From: Flavobacterium sp. LC2016-12
GTDB lineage: Bacteria; Bacteroidota; Bacteroidia; Flavobacteriales; Flavobacteriaceae
NCBI RefSeq assembly: GCF_015351595.1
Contig: NZ_JADKPT010000004.1
Span: 124,001 to 188,000, forward strand
Length of the DNA stretch: 64,000 bases
Direction: 5' to 3'
The position numbers and the translations under genes were made by a program. Below, piece by piece: positions 33,196 to 42,023 of this stretch (position 1 is its first letter; every line of letters starts with the position of its first letter). The notes below the pieces were generated by a model that was not told the DNA's origin, did no database searches, and saw only the letters and a list, made by a program, of their open reading frames with translations.

Positions 33196-35208
33196 TTAAT
33201 TTATCGGTTTCATGATCAAATCGTGATCTCCTTCTGAACTTAGATTTAGGAAACGTTCATATTCTCTCAGCACATCAGAAATAATTCCGTCTTTGCTGAA
33301 ATATTGAATATCGTACCCCATACGATGATCTCCAAAATAGGTTATGGGTTGGAAAATTACCTCGGAATCAATATCCGGCGTATTTTTTTCATTAATTAAT
33401 GTTTCAGAAACGGTTTGTTTTTGAGCCATAACGCCATATTTAAAGTTTCGCAACTGATCGTATTTTATTTCCAATTCAATTGCCTGCTGTGGATCAGTAA
33501 AGGAATTTATATGGGCTTCTATATTGTTTTTTGATAATTCTACTGCTAATTCTTCAAAAGCTTTTTTTACGGTTTCATTCAGAAATTTGTGGACATCTTT
33601 CTTCTGGGAAACGGTTACAATTTTTTCTAAATGTTCCCGCCAATTATTATTATTCCAGTTTAAACTTCCATGCGAATATTTTTTTTCACTGTATTCACTA
33701 TCCACAACCAAAGCTTTCCAGAGATTATAGCAGAGTAAAGCCATAATAATTCCGAAAGGTAAAGCCGTAATTAATGTCATTGTCTGGAGCGAAGCCAAAC
33801 CGCCGGAGCGTAGTAAACTTAAAGACAAAAGCGACAACAGAACACCCCAAAAAACACTTTGCCATTTAGGCGAGCTTATTGCGCCTTTTGAGGCTATTCC
33901 ATTCATTATAAATATTCCGGAATCGGCTGAAGTGATAAAAAACACGCAGATTATCAAAATAGATAAAACATTTAAAAATGTGGTAAGCGGAAAATAAGTA
34001 AAGAAATTAAACAACAAGGTATCCGGATTATTTGCGAATTCGCTTAAAGCACCATGAGCGACGTGCTCGTCAATCCATACTGCACTGCTTCCGAAAACAG
34101 TCATCCAAAGAAAATTAAAAAATGAAGGAAGGAATAAAACAGCCAGAATGAATTCCCGGATAGTTCTTCCTTTAGAAATTTTCGCAATAAATAATCCAAC
34201 GTAAGGCGCCCAGGAAATCCACCATGCCCAATATAAAATGGTCCAATTAGAGAACCATTCCTGACTACCTTTTTCGTAGGCATAGGTATTAAACGTAAGC
34301 GATATAAAATGACTAATATAATGTCCTAAACCTTCAGTAAAAGTGCTCAGGATATAGATTGTTGGTCCGCAAATCAATATAAACAACATTAATAAAACCG
34401 CCATCATTATATTTAGCTCGCTCAGTTTTTTAACTCCTTTTCCTAAACCGGAAATGGCCGAAAAAACAGCAATAATCATCACAACCAAAACTATTGGTAC
34501 TTGATATTTAAAGCTGGAATCCGGAATAAGTCCCAGACTCACTAAGCCAGCGTTTAACTGAACCACACCAAAACCAAGTGTAGTTGCAATTCCGAAAAAA
34601 GTACTGCACAAACCAAAAACATCAACAATATTTCCAAATTTACCATGTATTCTACTTTTCAGAATGGGATAAAATCCGCTTCGAATTGCTAAAGGTAAGT
34701 TATGTCTATAAGCAAAATAAGCAAGAGACAAACCTACTACACCATAAATCGACCACGCATGAAAACCCCAATGGAAAAAAGTATAGAGTTGCGCTTCTTT
34801 CGCTCTTAAATTTTCAGCCAAATTTGCATTTGCGGGCGTTGCATAATGTGACATCGTCTCTCCTACTCCAAAGTACATCAAACCAATTCCCATTCCGGCA
34901 GCAAAGAGCATGGCTACCCAGGAAAAAAAAGAATATTCAGGTTCCGAATCATCTGCTCCTAATTTGATTTTGCCGAATTTACTGATCGCGAGTGTAATCA
35001 AAAACAAAACAAAAACGGTAACTAACAATACGTAAAGCCAGCTCAGATTTCTGAATATGATATCTTTTACGAAATTAAAAGACTGCTCTGCCTCTTTTGA
35101 AAAGAAACCACAAAACAATGAAATGGCAATAATAATAGCTAAACTCGGAAAAGCAACTGATTTAGTAAAATTGGTTTGAAAGACATTTGAATTGGCAGAT
35201 TTATTCAT
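33196..35208 (-). CDS. BCCT-family betaine/choline/carnitine-type transporter
   Basis: This 670-residue protein has about twelve hydrophobic segments between residues 20 and 510. It carries the BCCT signature (NWTILYWAWWISWAPYVGLF, then IAKISKGRTIREF) and GMGIGLMYFGVGE. The family takes up betaine, choline or carnitine with Na+ or H+ for osmoprotection. The C-terminal 140 residues are hydrophilic and cytoplasmic (KKDVHKFLNETVKKAFEELA), a possible osmosensing or regulatory tail. It is a single gene, divergent from the chitinase gene. Substrate is not predictable. Confidence 0.93.
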   Translation of the reverse strand: MNKSANSNVFQTNFTKSVAFPSLAIIIAISLFCGFFSKEAEQSFNFVKDIIFRNLSWLYVLLVTVFVLFLITLAISKFGKIKLGADDSEPEYSFFSWVAMLFAAGMGIGLMYFGVGETMSHYATPANANLAENLRAKEAQLYTFFHWGFHAWSIYGVVGLSLAYFAYRHNLPLAIRSGFYPILKSRIHGKFGNIVDVFGLCSTFFGIATTLGFGVVQLNAGLVSLGLIPDSSFKYQVPIVLVVMIIAVFSAISGLGKGVKKLSELNIMMAVLLMLFILICGPTIYILSTFTEGLGHYISHFISLTFNTYAYEKGSQEWFSNWTILYWAWWISWAPYVGLFIAKISKGRTIREFILAVLFLPSFFNFLWMTVFGSSAVWIDEHVAHGALSEFANNPDTLLFNFFTYFPLTTFLNVLSILIICVFFITSADSGIFIMNGIASKGAISSPKWQSVFWGVLLSLLSLSLLRSGGLASLQTMTLITALPFGIIMALLCYNLWKALVVDSEYSEKKYSHGSLNWNNNNWREHLEKIVTVSQKKDVHKFLNETVKKAFEELAVELSKNNIEAHINSFTDPQQAIELEIKYDQLRNFKYGVMAQKQTVSETLINEKNTPDIDSEVIFQPITYFGDHRMGYDIQYFSKDGIISDVLREYERFLNLSSEGDHDLIMKPIN

Positions 35209-35461
35209 ATAGGAATGATTTATTATTGTTATTCTCTAAAAGGGTCTAAATCGAGGAAGTATTGAATAAAAAAATACTCCAAAAATCTTTTAATCAATGC
35301 ATTGTAAATTTAATCAAAAAGAAATAACTTCCTTATTTACTACTATAAATAATTGTTTACAAAAGAGTATAACAAATTGACTTAATACTATGTTACTATT
35401 TAACTAATATTTTATTTCTAAAAGTTTTATATTTAACCTTCAAAAAACTAAAAACTTTAAA

Positions 35462-36556
35462 ATGAAACAAATTAACCTGATTGCCTTTTTATTATTGTGC
35501 TTATGTACCACAAATACTTTTGCACAAAAAAATAAAAAAATGGATATCATTGCATACTACACAGGCGATGACAAATTGATTAACGAATATGAAGTCAATA
35601 AACTAGATCAAATTATTTTTAGTTTTTGTCATTTAAGAAACGGCAAACTAAGTGTTGATTCCCCTAAAGATTCAATCACAATTAAACATTTAGTTTCTTT
35701 AAAAGCTACAAATCCACAACTTAAAATTGTATTATCTCTTGGTGGATGGGGTGGCTGCGAGCCATGTTCTGCAGCATTTTCAACAGATGAAGGCAGACTT
35801 ACTTTTGCAAAATCCGTGAAAGAAGTTAGTGATTATTTCAAAGTAGACGGTTTAGATTTAGACTGGGAATATCCATCAATTGAAGGTCTGCCAGGTCATT
35901 TATACCAAGCCGCGGATAAGCCTAATTTTACTGATTTATTGAAAAAATTGCGCTCAACTCTGGGTAAAAAGTATGAACTAAGTTTTGCCGCAGGAGGTTT
36001 TCAAAAATGTTTAGATGAATCTATAGACTGGAAAGGCGTTGCACCATATGTAAATCGTATTAATATCATGAGTTACGATTTAGTAAACGGATATTCTAAG
36101 GTAACAGGACATCATACACCCTTATACAGCACAAATCCAAAAGAAGAATCAACTGACAGAGCTGTAACTTACTTATTAAAAGCAGGTGTTCCAGCAGAAA
36201 AATTAGTTATTGGTGGTGCTTTTTATACCAGAACATGGAAGAATGTTGAAAACATCAACAATGGTTTATATCAGGCTGGTGAGCACATTCCTGGTGCTGA
36301 TTTTAAAAACTTTGCTACAACTTATACAGAAGCAAATGGGTGGAAATATTTTTATGACGAAAAAGCGCAAGCGCCATATTGGTATAATGCAACGACAAAA
36401 ACATTTGCAACATCTGATGATGTTAGATCTATAAAAGCAAAAACAGAATATGTGAAAGCTAAAAAATTAGGCGGTATCATGTTTTGGGAGCTTACACTGG
36501 ATAGTCCGAAAAATGGAATGGTAAATGCTATTTACGAAGTTAAAACAGCAAAATAA
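35462..36556 (+). CDS. GH18 chitinase, secreted
   Basis: This 364-residue protein has a signal peptide at 1-22 (ends TNTFAQ). The GH18 TIM barrel shows KIVLSLGGWGG at 88-98 and the catalytic DGLDLDWEYP with Asp132, Asp134 and acid Glu136. Later come NIMSYDLVNGY (substrate-assisting Asp/Tyr) and GGIMFWELTLDS at the end. It should hydrolyse chitin or related beta-1,4-GlcNAc polymers outside the inner membrane. It has no T9SS sorting domain or carbohydrate-binding module, so it is probably periplasmic or a simple exported enzyme. It is a single gene with its own terminator. Confidence 0.94.
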   Translation: MKQINLIAFLLLCLCTTNTFAQKNKKMDIIAYYTGDDKLINEYEVNKLDQIIFSFCHLRNGKLSVDSPKDSITIKHLVSLKATNPQLKIVLSLGGWGGCEPCSAAFSTDEGRLTFAKSVKEVSDYFKVDGLDLDWEYPSIEGLPGHLYQAADKPNFTDLLKKLRSTLGKKYELSFAAGGFQKCLDESIDWKGVAPYVNRINIMSYDLVNGYSKVTGHHTPLYSTNPKEESTDRAVTYLLKAGVPAEKLVIGGAFYTRTWKNVENINNGLYQAGEHIPGADFKNFATTYTEANGWKYFYDEKAQAPYWYNATTKTFATSDDVRSIKAKTEYVKAKKLGGIMFWELTLDSPKNGMVNAIYEVKTAK

Positions 36557-36572
36557 AGAGTTTAAAAAATAA

Positions 36573-36614
36573 AAAAAGCGGCAGTTATAGATTTCTACAA
36601 CTGTCGCTTTTTTT
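36573..36614. terminator. bidirectional terminator between chitinase and the next gene
   Basis: AAAAAGCGGCAGTT / AACTGTCGCTTTTT with a 12-base loop and A and T runs on both sides. It serves convergent genes. Confidence 0.8.
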
Positions 36615-36630
36615 TATATCTAAAAGAAAA

Positions 36631-37119
36631 TTACGGCTGAACTTTTGTTTTATCTAATTCTCCTATAAAAGGAATTGACTCCTGAATTTCGTTACGAATA
36701 ACAGTCTGAAGATAGACCTCTAGCTGAATAAATTTTGCAGCATTAATTGCACCAATTGCTTTTTTCATTTGTCCGTATGTTTTCGAATATAACTTTTCGT
36801 AATCCTGATTATTTTTCAAAGTTCCCTTGGCTAATTCATCTGCTTTTTCATCGGTAAGTGTTGCATAACTTTCAGCATAATTATTTATCAGCTGTAACTT
36901 TGTTTGTCCGAGCCCCTTGCGCTCTGTTTCATAATTATCGTAAACTTTTGTAAAAGCTGCCGCCTGAGTATCAGACAAATTCATATATTGCCTTACAAGA
37001 TCACTTTTAGATTTTCCATAAATACTCTGCACTAATTCTACATCTTCTTTATAAGAAGATTGAGCATACGATGAAAACGAGGCGATTGCCAAAACAAGAA
37101 TAAGACTTAATTTTTTCAT
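36631..37119 (-). CDS. small secreted helical protein, unknown function
   Basis: From ATG 37119 (MKKLSLILVLAIASFSSYAQ) this is a 162-residue protein with a signal peptide cleaved near 20. The mature part is helical and charged, with a run resembling periplasmic Spy/LTXXQ-like sensors (QYMNLSDTQAAAFTKVYDNY, ERKGLGQTKLQLINNYAESY). It could bind or sense unfolded protein or metal, but that is weak. It is the last gene of a minus-strand row of four small envelope genes. Confidence 0.7.
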   Translation of the reverse strand: MKKLSLILVLAIASFSSYAQSSYKEDVELVQSIYGKSKSDLVRQYMNLSDTQAAAFTKVYDNYETERKGLGQTKLQLINNYAESYATLTDEKADELAKGTLKNNQDYEKLYSKTYGQMKKAIGAINAAKFIQLEVYLQTVIRNEIQESIPFIGELDKTKVQP

Positions 37120-37201
37120 GGTTTTTGGTTTTAGATTAATTTTAAACATTTATTCCCTATCAAATATACTGATTTTAAACACATTACATTATTTCCATTC
37201 T

Positions 37202-38119
37202 TTAAAAGAATGAGTATTGATAAGCCGCTGTTAAAGCGTAATAATTCAATCCGTTGTTGGTATAGGCACCAATATGGTATTGAAACTTGATACTCTGACC
37301 TTTTGCAATTGGTGTAGAAAATGTTGCACCAACTCTCCAATTATCTATTTGACTATCATCAGAAACACCATCTGTTATGGTTTCACCTCCAAAAAACCAA
37401 TTAGTATTAAGACCAATCCACATACTATTCTTGAAATAATAGCTACCGTGCGCCTGCAAACTGTAAGTATGCTTCTGCTCCAACTTTTTTCCTAAAAAAT
37501 CATTGTTATCAGTATAAAACCAGACGCCACCATAAACTTCAGCATAAAAATGAGAGAACCGCTGCGAGATACCTATTTCAGGTTTAAATCCCCAACGGTT
37601 TGTACCAATATTCACTTGCTTATCGTCGTAATATTTTCCAGTTGGGATTGACGTTACTAAACTCACCCCTAAAATGGTTTTTTGCTCAAATTTTCTAAAT
37701 TCGGCTTTATCAAGAGCGGGAGAACCTAACAGATTTACACCAAGTCGAACTTTCATATCGCCAAAGCCCGTTCTTGATCCTGTTATGTTTTCACCATTTA
37801 CATTCGCAGATCCGTCCATAAAAGTGAAAGGCAGTGCAACTTGTACGCGAGCCAATTTACCTGATAAACCAAATGTTCTCACATAAGTTGCAGCCAGATT
37901 ATGACTTTGAATAACAAAATCAGAAATTGGCAATGATGGTTCTGTTAAGACATTTCCATCCATATAAGCATATCCAATGGCGGCTACATTTAATTTTTTT
38001 GGAACATTTGCGTATACTCGCGGTTCTAAATCCTGGCTAAAACCTGAAAACATTCCTAGTAGAAACAATATTATAAAATGGTGTTTCTGAATCAAGACAT
38101 AAAAAGTATTTTTTGGCAT
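37202..38119 (-). CDS. outer-membrane barrel protein, phenol MetA-like
   Basis: This 305-residue protein has a signal peptide (cleavage near SGFSQ, residue 29). The mature part shows alternating beta strands ending in an aromatic C-terminal residue (TAAYQYSFF), as outer-membrane barrels have. The pattern (GFGDMKVRLGVNLLGSPALD, VSLVTSIPTGKYYDDKQVNI, GTNRWGFKPEIGISQRF) is like the 'MetA-pathway of phenol degradation' outer-membrane transporter family. The substrate is unknown. It sits among small envelope genes on the same strand. Confidence 0.8.
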   Translation of the reverse strand: MPKNTFYVLIQKHHFIILFLLGMFSGFSQDLEPRVYANVPKKLNVAAIGYAYMDGNVLTEPSLPISDFVIQSHNLAATYVRTFGLSGKLARVQVALPFTFMDGSANVNGENITGSRTGFGDMKVRLGVNLLGSPALDKAEFRKFEQKTILGVSLVTSIPTGKYYDDKQVNIGTNRWGFKPEIGISQRFSHFYAEVYGGVWFYTDNNDFLGKKLEQKHTYSLQAHGSYYFKNSMWIGLNTNWFFGGETITDGVSDDSQIDNWRVGATFSTPIAKGQSIKFQYHIGAYTNNGLNYYALTAAYQYSFF

Positions 38120-38173
38120 AAAGTAAAGAATTCGGGGATATGATTATTAAAACTAAAGACGCTCTTAGTATTC

Positions 38174-38695
38174 TTATTTCTTAATTTCATCCGTTTTTGG
38201 AGCTTCAATTTCTCCATCATATGAAATCGATGCTCTATTATTGCTACTAATAGAAAGCGACGCTCCTCCATCAAAAAAAATATTAAAATACAGCGTGTAA
38301 ACGTCATCCTTACCTTTAACTGTTGCTTTGACGTTGTACGATTTTTTCTTTTTTTCAATCTTTACGTCTTCCGGCACACCTTCAAATTTTATACCTCCAT
38401 CTCCGCCATATGGTACATTAAAAGCACGGCCAAAGAAAGGCAAATCACAAGTTGTTTTCTCTGTATTAAATTTCAAAAAATAGGTATTGTAATCTAAATT
38501 CAACATCCTGCCTCCTTGAGGAGTTGCTTTTTGCGCTTCAAAAACAAAATTTTTAGAATCGATAAGTGCTTCAATTTCTTTTTGTTTCTGTAATTCGCGT
38601 TCTGCTTTTAATTCTTTCTTTGTTTTTTCCTGAGCCAAAACCGGAAAGCTTAAAAAGTACAATAACACTAATAAAATGGAAAATTTACGTTTCAT
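38174..38695 (-). CDS. DUF4251-domain exported protein
   Basis: This 173-residue protein has a signal peptide at 1-21 (LSFPVLAQ). A Lys/Glu-rich helix KTKKELKAERELQKQKEIEA is followed by a beta-rich domain (FVFEAQKATPQGGRMLNLDY, FFGRAFNVPYGGDGGIKFEG, YTLYFNIFFDGGASLSISSN) matching my memory of DUF4251, common in Bacteroidota. Function is unknown. It is upstream of the outer-membrane barrel gene and downstream of the META-domain gene on the same strand, possibly one operon. Confidence 0.8.
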   Translation of the reverse strand: MKRKFSILLVLLYFLSFPVLAQEKTKKELKAERELQKQKEIEALIDSKNFVFEAQKATPQGGRMLNLDYNTYFLKFNTEKTTCDLPFFGRAFNVPYGGDGGIKFEGVPEDVKIEKKKKSYNVKATVKGKDDVYTLYFNIFFDGGASLSISSNNRASISYDGEIEAPKTDEIKK

Positions 38696-38731
38696 AAATA
38701 AATTTTTAAAAGAGTTAAATCAATGAAACTT

Positions 38732-39157
38732 TTATTTTTTAGTAAATCGCATCATAGCAATGTCACCAGAAATAAGATTGAGAGTCCTGCCATCATCTGT
38801 CACGTCATAAGAAGTTATTTTTTGCAAAGTGCTCATAAATACTTGTTCTCCTTGTCCGTCCTGGCACATCATTTTTGTCATCGCCATAGGTTGAGTGAAA
38901 TCAATTTTATTACCGTCTAGAATCAGTTTTCCGTTAAAAGAATTACAACTGCTGTTCCCTGAAATATGATTTTCTTTCAGGTCAAAATTTATAGTTGGTT
39001 TTTTAGTTGGATATAATCCATCGAAAGCGATTCTTGGACCCGAAATATAATTTAGTTCCCAATTTCCCTCTAGCTTAGAAACTGAATCTACTTTTTTGCA
39101 TTTACACGAAATTAGTATGGCGCTTAAAAAAACCAGGATAAAAACATTCTTCATCAT
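38732..39157 (-). CDS. META-domain (HslJ-like) lipoprotein
   Basis: This 141-residue protein has the lipobox LISC (Cys18) in MMKNVFILVFLSAILISCKC. The META/HslJ domain is seen as LEGNWELNYISG, NFDLKENHISGNSSCNSFNG, and QPMAMTKMMCQDGQGEQVFM. HslJ-like proteins are heat-shock or stress-associated envelope proteins, without a known enzymatic role. It is first in the row of small minus-strand envelope genes and divergent from sodC. Confidence 0.88.
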   Translation of the reverse strand: MMKNVFILVFLSAILISCKCKKVDSVSKLEGNWELNYISGPRIAFDGLYPTKKPTINFDLKENHISGNSSCNSFNGKLILDGNKIDFTQPMAMTKMMCQDGQGEQVFMSTLQKITSYDVTDDGRTLNLISGDIAMMRFTKK

Positions 39158-39370
39158 AACGTTAAAGATTAAATATTAATGAATTAGAAAATCGAATTTG
39201 GGAAAATTTTCGTTAAAAACCTCTACGAATTTAAACAATATTTTTGTCTTCAGCCTCAAACTATTAGTAAAATACGACTAATAGTTTTAGATTTTTTTAA
39301 CTTAAGACGTTAAGTTATATCGTATTTTTTATGTTAAATTTACTTAATCTTTAATTTAAAAGCCTCACGT

Positions 39371-39898
39371 ATGAAAAAAATAATAGTTTCTTTCGCTATA
39401 ATTGCCGCCTTAATTATTGGCTGTAAGACGAGTACAAAGTCGAATGATGCCAAAACTTTAACTGTAAATTTAGAGCCAAAAAGTAATAGCACTGTAAGCG
39501 GAACAGCTACTTTTACAGAGAAAAACGGAAAAGTAACGTTTGTTGCAAAAGTTGCCGGATTACAGCCTGGAGTTCACGCTATACATATTCACGAAAAATC
39601 AGATTGTACTGCTGCCGATGGAAGTTCAGCTGGCGGACACTGGAATCCAACCTTTAAAAAACACGGAAAATGGGGAGTTGGTGAATATCACAAAGGAGAT
39701 ATTGGAAACTTCACTGCTGACGCAAAAGGAAACGGAACCATTACATTAACTACCGATGAATGGTGTGTTGGTTGTGGAGACGAAACTAAGGATGTTTTAG
39801 GCAAAGGTTTAATCGTACATCAGGGAACAGATGATTTCACGACACAACCAACTGGAAATGCCGGCGGTAGGGTTGCCTGCGCAGGGATCATCAAATAA
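39371..39898 (+). CDS. sodC: Cu/Zn superoxide dismutase, lipoprotein
   Basis: This 175-residue protein has the lipobox LIIGC (Cys18), so it is anchored in the envelope. Metal ligands: His72 and His74 (HAIHIHEKSDC), His90 (GGHWNP), His98, His107, Asp110 (EYHKGDIGNF), His150 (GLIVHQGTDDF). Cys79 and Cys170 form the usual disulfide, and a further CxxC (WCVGCG, 132-135) lies in the loop before the last His. It detoxifies superoxide in the periplasm. It is a single gene with its own terminator. Confidence 0.95.
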   Translation: MKKIIVSFAIIAALIIGCKTSTKSNDAKTLTVNLEPKSNSTVSGTATFTEKNGKVTFVAKVAGLQPGVHAIHIHEKSDCTAADGSSAGGHWNPTFKKHGKWGVGEYHKGDIGNFTADAKGNGTITLTTDEWCVGCGDETKDVLGKGLIVHQGTDDFTTQPTGNAGGRVACAGIIK

Positions 39899-39904
39899 AA
39901 ATAC

Positions 39905-39943
39905 AATAACCACTATTTTTTCACAAAATCTAGTGGTTATTTC
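39905..39943 (+). terminator. sodC terminator
   Basis: AATAACCACTA / TAGTGGTTATT stem with a 15-base loop, then TTCATTTT. The T tract is weak. Confidence 0.6.
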
Positions 39944-40003
39944 ATTTTAAAGTAATTCTAAAACAAGAAAAAGATATAGCTTTGTAGCCTCAAACAAAAG
40001 TTA

Positions 40004-41206
40004 ATGATTAACCCATCAGCACCAGGTTGGATAGATAAGTTTTTTAGCGAACAAAAGTTTTCAGAAGCTATTCCTTTTGAGACTAATGAATCGTTTTACG
40101 ATAAAGTCAGAGCAACCGGATTTATTTATGGGCATATCATTTCGATTGATTCTCAAATTCCTATTCCGATAAAAGGCTGGTTCAAAACCGAGATTTCTAA
40201 AATTGCCTTGTTAAATACTTTGTATGGTGTTTTTTGTCTGGAAAAAAGAAATTCTGAACCAAACAATTTCACTACTGAAGTTTTAAAATTTTATAAAGAA
40301 ATGAATCCTGAAGGATTTAGTCTGTTTAAAATTTTACTTCCAAAAGATACTCCTTCCCTTTCATTAGAAAGTATAATCGATCAGAGAGTACAAACTAATG
40401 ACAGCATTATCAGTAAAAACTTTTCGCATCTGGTAACCAATGCCTTGTTATTTATTGATGTATTAGCTTTTAGACAATATTTAGAACATGGTGCAATTCC
40501 GGAGAAATATTTAAAGCGAATTGAAGAAACCGTTCTTGGTATTGTTGGCTTGGCCTTAAAAACCAAAACAATAAAATCGCAGCATGATGATTTATTAATT
40601 AAGCTTTTTGAAGCTTCTATTCGCTATTCGAAATTTTCAAAAGTTACGGTTGATACTTTAGAAACTTTACAATTAGAATATTTTACTAATAAACTGGAGC
40701 ATTATTACCTGATCGATATGGCCGGAATGGCTTTATGGAGTGATGGCGTGGTAGAGAATGAAGAAGCTTACTTCTTATATTCTTTAGGATCAATGATGCG
40801 GGTTTCAGACGATTTTGTAACGCACAGTATTGATACTACTAATTCGTTCATTACAACACATAAAAAGAAGATACCGTATTTTAATTATTCGAATCCGGTA
40901 AAACATTTTTATGATCAAATGACACACACGGTCGTAAAATTGATTATTAGAAATAAAAACAGACTGGTTAAGGAAATTGTTCAGAGTAAAGAATTAATGG
41001 TACTGCTGGCTTATTCTACCACCAGAGACTTGGATGCCAAGGAAAAGAAAAAAGTAAAAAAACAGCTTTTGGATATCTGTAAAACGATTCCATCACTTAC
41101 TATCTTTTTACTTCCCGGCGGAAGTTTGTTGTTGCCGATCTTAATAAAGTTTATTCCAACGATGTTACCATCAGCCTTCAACGAAAATCTAGACGAAAAC
41201 GAATAA
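40004..41206 (+). CDS. LETM1-related protein
   Basis: This 400-residue protein, mostly helical, has a C-terminal segment KKQLLDICKTIPSLTIFLLP followed by GGSLLLPILIKFIPTMLPSAF, the LETM1-like ribosome-binding/membrane signature. Flavobacterial homologues are named 'LETM1-related biofilm-associated protein'. It has one C-terminal hydrophobic stretch and no signal peptide. LETM1 in mitochondria takes part in ion homeostasis and ribosome tethering; the bacterial role is unclear. It is a single gene, terminated by a hairpin shared with the convergent carbonic anhydrase gene. Confidence 0.85.
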   Translation: MINPSAPGWIDKFFSEQKFSEAIPFETNESFYDKVRATGFIYGHIISIDSQIPIPIKGWFKTEISKIALLNTLYGVFCLEKRNSEPNNFTTEVLKFYKEMNPEGFSLFKILLPKDTPSLSLESIIDQRVQTNDSIISKNFSHLVTNALLFIDVLAFRQYLEHGAIPEKYLKRIEETVLGIVGLALKTKTIKSQHDDLLIKLFEASIRYSKFSKVTVDTLETLQLEYFTNKLEHYYLIDMAGMALWSDGVVENEEAYFLYSLGSMMRVSDDFVTHSIDTTNSFITTHKKKIPYFNYSNPVKHFYDQMTHTVVKLIIRNKNRLVKEIVQSKELMVLLAYSTTRDLDAKEKKKVKKQLLDICKTIPSLTIFLLPGGSLLLPILIKFIPTMLPSAFNENLDENE

Positions 41207-41236
41207 AAAAAATCGCCCTTTTGAGGCGATTTTTTA
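41204..41236. terminator. bidirectional terminator
   Basis: AAAAAATCGCC / GGCGATTTTTT with loop ctttttga, between the convergent LETM1-related and carbonic anhydrase genes. Confidence 0.85.
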
Positions 41237-41255
41237 TTCTTATAATTTTATCTAG

Positions 41256-41894
41256 TTATAGATTACTCAATTGATATACATCATCCAATTCAGCATTCGA
41301 ACTAATATTTACATTTAAATCAGTTACAAAACCTGAATTTAATCCGTAAACCCATCCGTGAAGCATTAGATCCTGACCATTTTTCCATGCTCCTTGTACA
41401 ATTGAAGTTTTTGCTAAGTTATAAACTTGCTCTTTAGCATTGATTTCAACAAAAGCATTAAAACGCTCTGTTTCATCTTCAATCGAATTTAAGTATTTAT
41501 CGTGTAAACGGTACTCGTCTTTAATATGACGAATCCAGTTGTCGATAATTCCAACTGACATATTTCCCATAGCTGCTTTTACACCACCACATCCATAATG
41601 TCCACAAACAATAACGTGTTTTACTTTTAAAACATTTACTGCATAATCCAATACACTTAACATATTCATGTCTGAGTGAACAACCATATTAGCAATATTA
41701 CGGTGTACAAAAACTTCACCCGGCTTAGCACCAATAATTTCATTTGCAGGAACACGACTATCAGAACATCCAATCCATAATAATGGTGGAGTTTGTCCTT
41801 TTGCTAAATCTGCGAAATAATTTGGGTCTAATGCTAATGATTTTTCAACCCACTCTTTATTGTTTTCTAATAACTGCTCATAAAACTTTCTCAT
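41256..41894 (-). CDS. beta-carbonic anhydrase
   Basis: This 212-residue enzyme has zinc ligands Cys43 (WIGCSDSRVPANEI), His99 and Cys102 (VCGHYGCGGV), and the Asp45/Arg47 dyad. It interconverts CO2 and bicarbonate in the cytoplasm. The gene follows a SulP transporter gene on the same strand (129-base gap), a pairing that fits bicarbonate uptake and supply for carboxylases. The family is certain; the link to the transporter is inference from position. Confidence 0.95.
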   Translation of the reverse strand: MRKFYEQLLENNKEWVEKSLALDPNYFADLAKGQTPPLLWIGCSDSRVPANEIIGAKPGEVFVHRNIANMVVHSDMNMLSVLDYAVNVLKVKHVIVCGHYGCGGVKAAMGNMSVGIIDNWIRHIKDEYRLHDKYLNSIEDETERFNAFVEINAKEQVYNLAKTSIVQGAWKNGQDLMLHGWVYGLNSGFVTDLNVNISSNAELDDVYQLSNL

Positions 41895-42023
41895 TCTTTT
41901 TTATTTTAAATGGAATTTCTATATGTTTAAACACATCAAAGTAACCTAACTGTAAAGTTATTTAATTTTTGATAATTCTCACCGTTTAGAAATCCCTTAA
42001 TTTATTTAATTTGTTTTAAATTT